The position numbers were made by a program, and so were the translations under genes. From assembly GCA_023247935.1 (NCBI GenBank), contig JAHFFM010000014.1, positions 1-19,439 on the forward strand: a stretch of DNA of 19,439 nt, read 5' to 3'. Each line of letters starts with the position of its first letter. Position 1 is the stretch's first letter. This DNA comes from Candidatus Omnitrophota bacterium (GTDB taxonomy: Bacteria > Omnitrophota > Gorgyraeia > 2-02-FULL-51-18). The notes under the pieces are model-generated. The model had not been told where the DNA came from. It was given only the letters and a program-made list of their open reading frames with translations, and did no database searches. This document shows, one piece after another, positions 1 to 7,975 of this stretch.

Positions 1-352
1 AGCTTTGCGCGACAAGGTCGTTTCTTGAGCGACCTGTATGAAGTTTGTCCGCCAATGAACCTAATTTTGATTTGAGCAGTGATTGGAGCGCTGAATGGAT
101 GTCCTCTTCACGCTCGTCAAGCCTGAGCTTTCCATCCGCGTACTGTTTTTGTAGCAAAGAAATAGCACGCAAGAATTTTTTCTCTTCCGCAGAAGACAAA
201 ACGCCGCATTTTTTAAGCGCTTTTACGTGGGCCGCATCGATTTTAAGGTCATAAGGCAAAAGCCTGCGATCCCATACCAAAGAAGCGCTGAATTTTTCAA
301 AATCTGCGTCTATTTTCTTTTTAAACCGTCCGCCCCAAAGCTTGGCTGACAT
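1..352 (-). CDS. argH: Argininosuccinate lyase, N-terminal part (cut by window edge)
   Basis: Last enzyme of arginine synthesis: it splits argininosuccinate into arginine and fumarate in the cytoplasm. Only the first 117 codons are inside the window, and the frame is open to base 1. The product begins MSAKLWGGRF, the usual ArgH opening, and carries the substrate-binding motif HTGRSRND at residues 105-112, preceded by the acidic EREEDIH stretch. The ATG at 352-350 has an AGAGGT Shine-Dalgarno sequence a few bases upstream and lies 12 bases after the argG stop, so it is the seventh gene of the arg operon. The catalytic loop of the C-terminal half is outside the window, so intactness cannot be judged. 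Family identity is clear from the N-terminus alone. Confidence 0.93.
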   Translation of the reverse strand, partial: MSAKLWGGRFKKKIDADFEKFSASLVWDRRLLPYDLKIDAAHVKALKKCGVLSSAEEKKFLRAISLLQKQYADGKLRLDEREEDIHSALQSLLKSKLGSLADKLHTGRSRNDLVAQS

Positions 353-364
353 AAAATACCTCTT

Positions 365-1534
365 TTATTTTTTATAAGGCAATGCCCACAAATCAATGAA
401 ACCCTTAGCAAGCTTCTGATCAAACTTATCTTTCGCGCTGTAAGTGGCAAGGGTTTCTTTGTATAAAGAATGAGGTGATTTTCTTCCCACGACATGAGAG
501 GAATATTTTCTAAGCTTCACCCTTATCGTGCCTGTCACTTTTTTTTGAGTTTCTTCCACAAAAGCGTCCAAAGCGGAACGAAGCGGCGTAAACCAAAGAC
601 CGTAATAAACCAACTCCGCGTATTTATGAGAAATGCCCTCTTTGTAATGCAAAAGCTCGCGGTCCAAAACCAAACTTTCGAGATCCTTGTGCGCTTGTAT
701 TAAAATCGTCGCAGCAGGGGCTTCGTAAGTTTCTCTGGATTTGATGCCTATAAGGCGATTTTCAATCATATCCATACGGCCAATTCCATATTGAGAGCCT
801 AAAGCATTCAGCTCTTCAATCAAATCCAGCCCGGATTTTTTCGAGCCATTCAATGAAACGGGCACCCCTTTTTCAAAACCGATTTCAATTACCTGCTCTT
901 TTAAATTTCTTTTTTCGGCCCCTCTTGTCCACTGAAATGCGTCTTGCGGCGGCTCTACATTGGGATCTTCCAAAATTCCCGCTTCTACGCTGACACCCCA
1001 AATATTCTTATCAATGGAAAAAGGGCTTTTCTTGGTGACGTCGATTGGAATGTCGTGTTTAAGCGCATACTGGATTTCTTCTTCACGTGATTTAAATTCC
1101 CATTCCCTTACGGGAGCAAGAATTTCCAGTGAGCCGTCCAGCGCCTGCGTCGTGACTTCAAAGCGGACCTGATCATTGCCTTTACCCGTACAGCCATGCG
1201 CCACAGATGTGGCGTTTTCTTGATGCGCTACAGCGACCTGCTCGGCGGCAATTAAAGGGCGTGAAAGCGCGGTCGCGAGCGTGTAACGGCCTTCGTACAC
1301 AGCTCCGGCTTTAAGGGCCGGCCAGATATAATCCGTTACAAATTTCTTCTTCAAGTCTTTTACAACGACTTTGGAAGCGCCCGCTTTTTTTGCGCGTGCA
1401 ATTGCAGCGTCGGTTGTTTTCTCCTGCCCGACATCCGCCATATAAGCCACCACGTCATAACCGCGCTCTTTAAACCATTTAATCGCGACGGACGTGTCCA
1501 GACCGCCCGAATAAGCCAGCACAACTTTTTTCAT
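365..1534 (-). CDS. argG: Argininosuccinate synthase
   Basis: Condenses citrulline and aspartate, using ATP, to argininosuccinate (penultimate step of arginine synthesis). The 389-residue product has the N-type ATP pyrophosphatase P-loop SGGLDTS at residues 9-15, immediately after the first strand KKVVLAY, and the family motifs TGKGNDQVRFE and APVREWEF. Length is normal for the short bacterial ArgG class (about 400). A TTG one codon upstream (1537) is in frame, but the ATG at 1534 is preferred: it follows a GGAG Shine-Dalgarno by about six bases and gives the usual start MKKVVLAYSGG. It sits 12 bases downstream of argF and 12 upstream of argH, consistent with co-transcription. No defect seen. 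Confidence 0.97.
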   Translation of the reverse strand: MKKVVLAYSGGLDTSVAIKWFKERGYDVVAYMADVGQEKTTDAAIARAKKAGASKVVVKDLKKKFVTDYIWPALKAGAVYEGRYTLATALSRPLIAAEQVAVAHQENATSVAHGCTGKGNDQVRFEVTTQALDGSLEILAPVREWEFKSREEEIQYALKHDIPIDVTKKSPFSIDKNIWGVSVEAGILEDPNVEPPQDAFQWTRGAEKRNLKEQVIEIGFEKGVPVSLNGSKKSGLDLIEELNALGSQYGIGRMDMIENRLIGIKSRETYEAPAATILIQAHKDLESLVLDRELLHYKEGISHKYAELVYYGLWFTPLRSALDAFVEETQKKVTGTIRVKLRKYSSHVVGRKSPHSLYKETLATYSAKDKFDQKLAKGFIDLWALPYKK

Positions 1535-1546
1535 CAAAAACTCCTG

Positions 1547-2545
1547 TTATCTTTTTGCCGTCATCAAATAATAAATCAAAGCTTTTTGAGTATGAAGCCT
1601 GTTTTCCGCTTGGTCAAAAATAGCTGAACGCGGGCTTTCGATCACTTCATCCGTGATTTCTTCGCCGCGATGCGCGGGAAGACAGTGCATCACGATGGAA
1701 TCCTTCGGAGCCTTGCTCAAAATAGCGGAATTGACTTGAAACGGCTGAAAATCCCGCAAACGTTGTTCGCGCTGCTTTTCCTGTCCCATGCTTACCCAAA
1801 CATCCGTGTAAACGGCATGCGCATTTTTGATGGCCGTGAATGGGTTGTTGGATAAATTGATCTTAGAACCGGTTTCCTTGGTGATGAGTTTAATATCTTT
1901 TAATATTTCTTCGCTGGGTTCATAACCCTTCGGAAGGGCAGCCGATAAATTAGCCCCCACTTTCGCGGCGCCGTATAAAAGGGAGTTCAGCACATTATTT
2001 CCGTCCCCGATATAAGCGATGTTGATTTTATCCAGCGTCCTGAATTTTTCACGAATCGTAAAAAGATCCGCTAGTGTCTGGCAAGGGTGATACGAATCAC
2101 TTAAGCCGTTAATCACCGGAATGGAGGCGTTTCGCGCGAAATCCTCGATTTCGGAATGGGCATAAGTGCGTATCACCGCCGCGTCCGCATACCGGCACAG
2201 AACGCGCGCGATATCCTTTAAAGACTCTCTTTCTCCTAAGGGATGCTCCTGAGGCGCCATGTAAACGGCGCATCCACCCAATTCCTGCATTCCCACCTCA
2301 AACGATACGCGGGTTCTCATGGAAGGCTTCTGAAAAAGCATGACCAGCGAATGACCTTTTAATTTGCCATAAAAAACCTCTGGGTTTTTTTTCATTTTTT
2401 CAGCCAGAACGAATAACGCGCTGAGCTCTTGAGAAGAAATTTCTTTCATGCTCAAAAAATCTTTGAACGCCCAAAGCTTGGCCGTGCTTTTTTTGGAAAT
2501 GCTTTTTGCCGGTAAACTTGCTTTTTTCTTGCTCGAATCTTTCAT
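1547..2545 (-). CDS. argF: Ornithine carbamoyltransferase
   Basis: Transfers the carbamoyl group from carbamoyl phosphate to ornithine, giving citrulline. The 332-residue product has the carbamoyl-phosphate motif as SMRTR (residues 75-79, in place of the classical STRTR), HPCQTLAD at 153-160, DVWVSMG for ornithine binding, and HCLPAHRGEE near the C-terminus. These favour ornithine rather than aspartate transcarbamoylase. The first ~25 residues are a Lys/Ser-rich extension not needed by the fold; the next ATG (residue 33) would cut into the first helix, so the long start is kept, and it has a GGGAG/AGG ribosome site. Only six bases separate it from argD. No carbamoyl-phosphate synthase gene is in the window, so that substrate must come from elsewhere. 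Confidence 0.95.
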   Translation of the reverse strand: MKDSSKKKASLPAKSISKKSTAKLWAFKDFLSMKEISSQELSALFVLAEKMKKNPEVFYGKLKGHSLVMLFQKPSMRTRVSFEVGMQELGGCAVYMAPQEHPLGERESLKDIARVLCRYADAAVIRTYAHSEIEDFARNASIPVINGLSDSYHPCQTLADLFTIREKFRTLDKINIAYIGDGNNVLNSLLYGAAKVGANLSAALPKGYEPSEEILKDIKLITKETGSKINLSNNPFTAIKNAHAVYTDVWVSMGQEKQREQRLRDFQPFQVNSAILSKAPKDSIVMHCLPAHRGEEITDEVIESPRSAIFDQAENRLHTQKALIYYLMTAKR

Positions 2546-2551
2546 ACGGAC

Positions 2552-3745
2552 CTACTCCCTTCCTTTAACTTCATCTCTTAAAACTTCATCCAAAATCCCT
2601 ATTGCATGATCCACTTCTTTTTCTTTCACGGTCAACGGAGGCATGATCCTCAATACGTTTTGTTGAGTGCAGTTAATTAAAAGACCGCGCTTCAAACACT
2701 CCTCGTATACGCCTTTTCCTTCCATCTTCAGTTCTATTCCAGCCATCAGTGCCACACCCCGAATTTCACGGATCAGGGAATGTTTCTTGCTCAAATCATG
2801 CAATTTTTTGAATAAGTAAGAACCCACAATCACGGCGTTATTGAGAAGTTTTTCTTTCTCAATAGCCTCAAAAACCGCCAATGAAGCCGCGCAGGCCAAA
2901 GGGCTGCCGCCAAAAGTTGTGGCATGTGTTCCCGGCTGTAAAACATCCGCTATTTCTTTTTTGGCCACCATGGCGCCGATAGGAAAGCCGCCTCCGAGCG
3001 ATTTCGCCAAAGTCATGATGTCCGGCTCAAGGCCATAATTTTTGAACGCGAACATCCGCCCCGTACGGCCCATCCCGGTTTGCACCTCATCAAAAATCAA
3101 AAAAAGTTTTTTATCCTGACACAATCTTTTAACGGAAGATAAATAAACTTGGTCCGCCACATGAATGCCGCCCTCTCCCTGAATAGGCTCCATCACAATC
3201 GCGATTGTTTTGGACGTAACCGCACGCTCCAACGCCTTAAAATCATTAAACGGCACATGCTTAAATCCTTGAGGGATGGGCTCAAAGCCCTGCCGGAACT
3301 TTTCCTGCCCCGTAGCCGCGATAGCTGCCAACGTGCGACCATGAAAAGATTTGTCCATGGCAATGATCTCATGCCGGCTTGGATTGCCCAGCTTCCTCGC
3401 AAGCTTAAAAGCCGCCTCATTCGCCTCAGCGCCTGAATTGCAAAAAAATACTTTTCCTGGAAACGAATGGTGAATCACGGTCTCAGCCAAAAGCGCCTGC
3501 TGCTCATGGTAATAATTATTAGAAACATGAATGAGCTGCTCAGCCTGCCTTTTAATGGCTTCTGTAACCCTTTTATGGCAATGACCGATGCCGCTTACCG
3601 CCCATCCCGGAAAAAAATCCAAATACTCGTTTCCCTGAGCATCCCAAACACGCGAACCCTTGCCCTTCTCAAGCACCAGAGGCGTCTTGGCGTAACAAGG
3701 AATCACGTGATCATAATAAAGGCGGATTGTTTTTCGATGGTCCAT
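2552..3745 (-). CDS. argD: Acetylornithine aminotransferase
   Basis: PLP-dependent class III aminotransferase that converts N-acetylglutamate semialdehyde to N-acetylornithine with glutamate as donor. Visible landmarks in the 397-residue product are SGAEANE (104-110, phosphate binding), the FDEVQTG block at 218-224 containing the PLP-ring aspartate, and the Schiff-base lysine K248 in LAKSLGGG. FHGRT lies at 134-138. Length fits ArgD. The ATG directly follows the argB stop (TAA then ATG, no gap), and no convincing Shine-Dalgarno precedes it, so translation probably depends on coupling to argB. Related aminotransferases (GabT, RocD, AstC) share the fold; the arg operon context decides the call. 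Confidence 0.95.
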   Translation of the reverse strand: MDHRKTIRLYYDHVIPCYAKTPLVLEKGKGSRVWDAQGNEYLDFFPGWAVSGIGHCHKRVTEAIKRQAEQLIHVSNNYYHEQQALLAETVIHHSFPGKVFFCNSGAEANEAAFKLARKLGNPSRHEIIAMDKSFHGRTLAAIAATGQEKFRQGFEPIPQGFKHVPFNDFKALERAVTSKTIAIVMEPIQGEGGIHVADQVYLSSVKRLCQDKKLFLIFDEVQTGMGRTGRMFAFKNYGLEPDIMTLAKSLGGGFPIGAMVAKKEIADVLQPGTHATTFGGSPLACAASLAVFEAIEKEKLLNNAVIVGSYLFKKLHDLSKKHSLIREIRGVALMAGIELKMEGKGVYEECLKRGLLINCTQQNVLRIMPPLTVKEKEVDHAIGILDEVLRDEVKGRE

Positions 3746-4609
3746 TTATTTTTTCACTATTTCTGTGCCAATTCCTTTGTCCGTGAAGATTTCAAGCAGG
3801 AGGCCGTGGGGAATTTGTCCGTTGATGATGTGAACTTTTTTAACGCCTTTTTCCAGCGCGCGCGTGCAAGATTTGACTTTTGGAATCATTCCGCCCGAAA
3901 TGACTTTGGATTGAATGAGTCCCTCAATTTCCGCGACTGTGATATGCGATATCACGCTGTCCGGATTATTTGCATCCAAAAAAATTCCGTGAACATTTGT
4001 CAGGTAAGCTAATTTTAAAGCGTTTAGCGCGCGCGCAATTTCAGCGGCCACCTGATCCGCGTTCACGTTATAAGTAAATCCGTCTTTACCGATTCCGATT
4101 GGCGAAATTACGGGAATAATGTCGCTGGTGATCATTTTTTGGATCACGTCCACATTGACCTTGGTGATATCCCCAACAAACCCCAAATCATGCCCGTCAA
4201 TATCCGCGTGTTTTTTTACTTCTATCAAATGATCCTCTTTACCCGATAAAGAAATGGCGCTGCCGCCATGAGAGATAATGTCGCGGACGATTTCCCGATT
4301 CACCTTGGCCAGTTCTTCCTCCACTACATCAATCGTGTCTTCATCTGTGACGCGGAACCCGTTGACAAATTTTGGCTCTTTGCCCATTTCCTCAAGTTTT
4401 TTTGAAATGTAAGGCCCCCCTCCGTGCACGAGCACCGGCCGCATTCCCACATAACTCATAAAAACAATGTCTTCAAGGACGTTTCGACGGATACCAATCT
4501 CCGTCAGAACGGCGCCGCCGTATTTGATGACGATTGTTTTGTCATAAAAACTTTGAATGTACGGAAGCGCCTCGATCATCACGTCCGCTTTTTTTATCAT
4601 CTCTTCCAT
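3746..4609 (-). CDS. argB: Acetylglutamate kinase, arginine-sensitive type
   Basis: Phosphorylates N-acetylglutamate, normally the controlled step in organisms that recycle acetyl groups. The 287-residue product has IKYGG (with K29), VHGGGPYIS and VNADQVAAEIA, all typical of the amino-acid kinase fold. An extra N-terminal helix of about 20 residues precedes the first strand, and the C-terminus reads LLLEIFTDKGIGTEI; both are known marks of arginine-inhibited hexameric NAGKs and absent from the arginine-insensitive E. coli type. A GTG at 4615 is in frame and overlaps the argJ stop, but an AGGA ribosome site lies about seven bases before the ATG at 4609 and only one before the GTG, so the ATG is chosen. 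Feedback inhibition is inferred from these features. Confidence 0.95.
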   Translation of the reverse strand: MEEMIKKADVMIEALPYIQSFYDKTIVIKYGGAVLTEIGIRRNVLEDIVFMSYVGMRPVLVHGGGPYISKKLEEMGKEPKFVNGFRVTDEDTIDVVEEELAKVNREIVRDIISHGGSAISLSGKEDHLIEVKKHADIDGHDLGFVGDITKVNVDVIQKMITSDIIPVISPIGIGKDGFTYNVNADQVAAEIARALNALKLAYLTNVHGIFLDANNPDSVISHITVAEIEGLIQSKVISGGMIPKVKSCTRALEKGVKKVHIINGQIPHGLLLEIFTDKGIGTEIVKK

Positions 4610-4611
4610 TG

Positions 4612-5835
4612 TCACGTCCTGTACGCCGAGTTTATTCGGACGTAATTCGTTGAAAGGTCACAGGTATAGGAAGAGGCGCTGAATTTGCCAAGACCCAAAT
4701 CCACGGTGATCTTTACGTTTTTTTGTGAAAAAATGCGGTTCAAATTGGCGGCATTCTGCTTGACGCGGCCGCCGTTTCTCAACACAGCCTCTTTGCCCAA
4801 ATGAATCACGAGTTTCCAGGGATCCACATGCGCTCCCGAATAACCAGCCGCTGCCGCGATCCTTCCCCAGTTTGGGTCCGAACCAAACAACGCGCATTTC
4901 ACGAGATTGGAGCTGGCGATTGATTTGGCCACGCGACGGGCATCTTCTCTCGTTGCCGCATTTTTGACAAAAATTTCAACGAATTTTGTCGCGCCTTCCG
5001 CGTCGCGTATCATGAGTTTTGAAATGGCTAAAAACATGGTTTCAAGCGCCTTCGCGAGAACCCTGAATTCTTTGGTGTTTTCTACAATTTTTTTGTTCTG
5101 CGCCATGCCATTGGCCAGGATCAACACCATGTCGTTCGTGGACATATCCCCGTCAATGGTGATCATATTGAATGTTTTTTGGCATGCGCGGTCCAAGGCT
5201 GCACGAAGTGCCGCTGGCGCGGCCACAGCATCCGTGGTGACAAAACAAAGCATGGTGGCATGCTTTGGCGTATGTATCGCCATCTCCGGATGAATCATCC
5301 CCGCACCTTTGGCAATCGCGCCGATTCTGACGCGGCGAGAACCCACATGAAATTCCATGGCCACTTCTTTTGCCATACGATCCGTAGTTAAAATGGCATG
5401 CGCGGCGGACTCGCTTCCATGTTTATCCAGATCTTTGACAAGCTGAGGCAAAGCGCCCACAATTTTTTTGATAGGAAGAGGCTTGCCGATAACACCGGTT
5501 GAAGCGACCAAAATATCTTTTTTTTGCACGCCCAAACCGCGCGCGGCAGCCAGCGCCATGCTCCGGCTATTTTCAAAACCGCTTTCGCCGGTCATGCAAT
5601 TCGCGTTGCCGGAATTGGCGATAATTACCTGAGCCCTGCCGTCTTTAAGATGGTCTTTGTTAATATGAACACAAGAAGCTTGGACTTTATTGGTTGTAAA
5701 AGTGCCTGCCGCGTCACAGATTTTTTCGGAAACAATCAAAGCCAAATCTTTTTTCTTGGATTTTTTGATGCCGCAATGCAGCCCACTTGCTTTAAAACCT
5801 AAAGGAGCGGTCACGCCGCCATGAATAATTTTCAT
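4612..5835 (-). CDS. argJ: Glutamate N-acetyltransferase / ornithine acetyltransferase
   Basis: Moves the acetyl group from N-acetylornithine to glutamate, closing the cyclic arginine pathway; some members also use acetyl-CoA. The precursor normally cleaves itself before a threonine in an ATML motif, and that threonine becomes the N-terminal nucleophile of the beta chain. Here the motif is KGAGMIHPEMA (176-186) followed by IHTPKH and then ATML, with the nucleophile candidate T194. The seven residues between MA and TML are an insertion relative to the usual PxMATML (see findings). STGVIG (112-117), NSGNANC (74-80) and the terminal YVRINSAYRT are standard. Total 407 residues. The ATG abuts the argC stop. 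Whether it is mono- or bifunctional cannot be told from sequence. Confidence 0.94.
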   Translation of the reverse strand: MKIIHGGVTAPLGFKASGLHCGIKKSKKKDLALIVSEKICDAAGTFTTNKVQASCVHINKDHLKDGRAQVIIANSGNANCMTGESGFENSRSMALAAARGLGVQKKDILVASTGVIGKPLPIKKIVGALPQLVKDLDKHGSESAAHAILTTDRMAKEVAMEFHVGSRRVRIGAIAKGAGMIHPEMAIHTPKHATMLCFVTTDAVAAPAALRAALDRACQKTFNMITIDGDMSTNDMVLILANGMAQNKKIVENTKEFRVLAKALETMFLAISKLMIRDAEGATKFVEIFVKNAATREDARRVAKSIASSNLVKCALFGSDPNWGRIAAAAGYSGAHVDPWKLVIHLGKEAVLRNGGRVKQNAANLNRIFSQKNVKITVDLGLGKFSASSYTCDLSTNYVRINSAYRT

Positions 5836-6861
5836 TTAAAAACCCGCCGTTTCATCAAAACCACAAACAATATTCATATTTTGCACGGCTTGGCCGGCAG
5901 CGCCCTTGCCGAGATTATCAATGGCGGTTACGATCACAGCGAGTTTGCCGGAAGGATGTACGCGCAGCCCTATGTCACAAAAATTAGTTCTTTGGACATT
6001 TTTTAATTCAGGAAGCGCGCCTTTTGGATACACATTCACAAAGGGCTCATCTTTGTAGAATTTTTGGTATATCACCTCCAACTCTTCGGTCGTCATGGAT
6101 TTAGACAGTCGGGCATAAATGGTGCTCAAAATACCTCTGTTGATGGGCAAAAGATGCGGCACAAAAATTACACTCATATCTTTTTTCGCGATTCGCGTAA
6201 GCTCCTGATCAATCTCCGGCACATGCTGATGCTCAAAAAGCTTGTACGCTTTAAACGATTCATTTACTTCTGAAAAATTTAAAGCCTTATCCGCTTTCCT
6301 GCCCGCACCGGTGACACCGCTTTTAGCGTCGATATAAATTCCGCTCAAATCAAACAAACCCTTTTTAACGCCGGGCGCTAATCCAAGTATTGAGCCCGTC
6401 GGGTAGCAACCGGGATTGGCAACCAATTCCGCGGATTTAATTTTTTCCCGGTTAATTTCAGGAAGACCGTAAACAGCCTGCTTTAAATTCGCGGTGTCCT
6501 TATGGGATGTTTTGTAGAATTTCTCAAAAACATCGACATTTTTTAAACGATAATCCGCGCTCACATCGATTACTTTTTTGCCTGCCTTTAATAGCGCCGG
6601 CGCAGACTGCATGGAAACGGTGTGGGGAAGGGAAAGAAAAAGAAGGTCGCATTTTTCAATCGCTTCGCTTTGTGAAAACGCTTTACACTCAAGATCTAAA
6701 CGGTTTTTTAAGTAAGGAAATATTTCTTGGATGCGAATATCGCGGTCTTCTTTTCCGGAAACATATGAAACAGCGACGTTTGGATGCCACGCCAGAATTC
6801 TCACCAGCTCTTCACCGGTGTAACCTGTCGCGCCAACCACGCCAACTTGTATTTTTTTCAT
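5836..6861 (-). CDS. argC: N-acetyl-gamma-glutamyl-phosphate reductase
   Basis: NADPH-dependent reduction of acetylglutamyl phosphate to the semialdehyde, third step of arginine synthesis. The 341-residue product starts with the dinucleotide-binding motif GATGYTG (10-16), has the catalytic cysteine C152 in NPGCYPTG, and the conserved HQHVPEI segment near residue 211. Length matches the long (type 1) ArgC family. A TTG one codon upstream is in frame; the ATG at 6861 is preferred because GGGG lies about five bases before it and it gives MKKIQVGVVGATG. It is the promoter-proximal gene of the arg operon: a consensus promoter lies about 40 bases upstream and argJ begins immediately after its stop. 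Confidence 0.96.
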   Translation of the reverse strand: MKKIQVGVVGATGYTGEELVRILAWHPNVAVSYVSGKEDRDIRIQEIFPYLKNRLDLECKAFSQSEAIEKCDLLFLSLPHTVSMQSAPALLKAGKKVIDVSADYRLKNVDVFEKFYKTSHKDTANLKQAVYGLPEINREKIKSAELVANPGCYPTGSILGLAPGVKKGLFDLSGIYIDAKSGVTGAGRKADKALNFSEVNESFKAYKLFEHQHVPEIDQELTRIAKKDMSVIFVPHLLPINRGILSTIYARLSKSMTTEELEVIYQKFYKDEPFVNVYPKGALPELKNVQRTNFCDIGLRVHPSGKLAVIVTAIDNLGKGAAGQAVQNMNIVCGFDETAGF

Positions 6862-6903
6862 CAAAACCCCTAATTTCAGAGTGTTTTTTTAGAGAAAGCT
6901 TGT

Positions 6904-6932
6904 ATTATAGAAACCTTTTCCCATTCTGTCAA
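6904..6932 (-). promoter_or_regulatory. Consensus sigma70-type promoter of the arg operon
   Basis: On the minus strand TTGACA (6932-6927) is followed, after a 17-base spacer, by TATAAT (6909-6904): a perfect match to both housekeeping hexamers at optimal spacing. The predicted transcription start is near 6897, giving a leader of about 36 bases before argC. The -35 box overlaps the U-tract of the rpsI terminator. I saw no convincing ArgR operator around it, so control may be by ArgB feedback or by a regulator I cannot recognise. Confidence 0.88.
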
Positions 6933-6970
6933 AAATAAAAACAAATGGCCGAGCACAAGTCTCGGCCATT
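6931..6970 (-). terminator. Intrinsic terminator after rpsI
   Basis: A perfect 10-bp stem (AATGGCCGAG pairing with CTCGGCCATT) closes a 7-base loop. On the minus strand it is followed by TTTGTTTTTATTTTT, a long U-tract. It lies about 50 bases after the rpsI stop and separates the ribosomal-protein unit from the arg operon. The plus-strand reading lacks a U-tract, so it is one-directional. Confidence 0.92.
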
Positions 6971-7022
6971 AAAGAAGTTATAGAAATATAATAATTTTAG
7001 CTGCCTCGATACTTGGTGCTCC

Positions 7023-7460
7023 CTATCTCTTCGAGAACTGGAAGCGTCTTCTAGCTCCGCGACGTCCGTATTTTTTGCGTTCCTTCATACGTGGGTCGCG
7101 CGTCAAGTAATCGCCGCGTCGTAAAAACGTTTTTAAAGTGCTGTCAAATTCAACCAGCGCTCGTGAAATCGCGTGGCGAATGGCGCCCGCTTGACCTGCC
7201 AAGCCGCCCCCCCGCACTCTAGCTATCACATCCACTTTTTGAGTAAGATTCGTAGCTTCAAGGGGTTGATAGGCGATCATTCTTAATGTGGGGCGTCCAA
7301 AGTACTGCTTAATATCTTTTTGGTTAACCTGGATAATTCCCGAACCTTTAAAAAGTTGAACGCGGGCGGTTGATTCTTTTCTCCGTCCGGTAGCAATGTG
7401 TTTAAGCGAAGGCGCTTTTAACAAGGTTATTGGGGTAGTTTCAGCCGGTTTTTTTTCCAT
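7023..7460 (-). CDS. rpsI: 30S ribosomal protein S9
   Basis: Small-subunit ribosomal protein whose basic C-terminal tail reaches the P-site tRNA. The 145-residue product shows the family blocks ATGRRKESTARV, YFGRP, GGGLAGQAGAIRHAISRALVEF and DPRMKERKKYGRRGARR, ending FQFSKR as expected. About 20 residues precede the usual start of homology (ATGRRK), a modest N-terminal extension for a protein that is normally near 130 residues. The ATG has no strong ribosome site; an AAGGA lies farther upstream at the end of rplM, which ends ten bases earlier, so coupled translation is likely. Followed by a strong terminator. Confidence 0.97.
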   Translation of the reverse strand: MEKKPAETTPITLLKAPSLKHIATGRRKESTARVQLFKGSGIIQVNQKDIKQYFGRPTLRMIAYQPLEATNLTQKVDVIARVRGGGLAGQAGAIRHAISRALVEFDSTLKTFLRRGDYLTRDPRMKERKKYGRRGARRRFQFSKR

Positions 7461-7470
7461 AATTTTTGAA

Positions 7471-7908
7471 CTAGTCCTTCAGCGCCACTGCTTTTGGTTT
7501 TTGTGCCTGATGCGGATGTTCCGCGCCAGGATAAACAAGTAAATGTGTGAGCATTCTCCTTCCAAGCCTTGATTTTGGAAGCATTCCTTTGACAGCATGT
7601 TTCAGAGTATAGCCCGGATCTTCTTTCAGAACGCGCTCAAATGTCTTTTCTTTGAGACCGCCCGGAAATCCTGAGAAAAATTTATATTTTTTGTTTTTAG
7701 CCTTGTCGCCGGTAACTCGCAAACCTGATGCGTTAATCACGATCACACCATGACCCGTTTCAACGTGAGGTGTGAAATGCGGGTCGTTTTTTCCCATAAG
7801 AATCATGGCAATTTTGGACGCAAGGCGTCCTACAATTTGGTTGGAAGCGTCTAATACTTCCCATTCTTTTTCTTGATAATCTTTTTTATTGGCGAAAAAA
7901 GTGCTCAT
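7471..7908 (-). CDS. rplM: 50S ribosomal protein L13
   Basis: Large-subunit assembly protein that binds 23S rRNA early. The 145-residue product carries the family pattern: W-VLDASNQIVGRLAS near residue 20, GKNDPHFTPHVETGHGVIVINA, then the KNKKYKFFSGFPGGLKE signature and GMLPKSRLGRRML in the C-terminal half. Length is normal (about 142). The ATG is preceded by AGGA four bases upstream. rplM-rpsI is a conserved bacterial pair; here it has its own promoter just upstream and a terminator downstream, so it forms a two-gene unit. Nothing unusual. Confidence 0.97.
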   Translation of the reverse strand: MSTFFANKKDYQEKEWEVLDASNQIVGRLASKIAMILMGKNDPHFTPHVETGHGVIVINASGLRVTGDKAKNKKYKFFSGFPGGLKEKTFERVLKEDPGYTLKHAVKGMLPKSRLGRRMLTHLLVYPGAEHPHQAQKPKAVALKD

Positions 7909-7939
7909 AAGTTCCTAAGTCCCCTAATTGAAAGGTGAT

Positions 7940-7968
7940 AAAATACCACCCCAGGTGAAGCTTGTCAA
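7940..7968 (-). promoter_or_regulatory. Sigma70-type promoter of rplM-rpsI
   Basis: Minus-strand TTGACA (7968-7963), a 17-base spacer, then TATTTT (7945-7940). The predicted start is near 7933, about 25 bases before the rplM ATG. The -35 hexamer begins eight bases after the stop of the upstream FecR-domain gene, and no terminator was seen between them, so some readthrough from upstream is possible. Confidence 0.75.
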
Positions 7969-7975
7969 GAGATGA

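Noticed and set aside
6862..6903. ArgR operator in the argC leader
   Set aside because: A short GAAATT lies in the leader, but no pair of ARG-box half-sites with the expected symmetry could be found.
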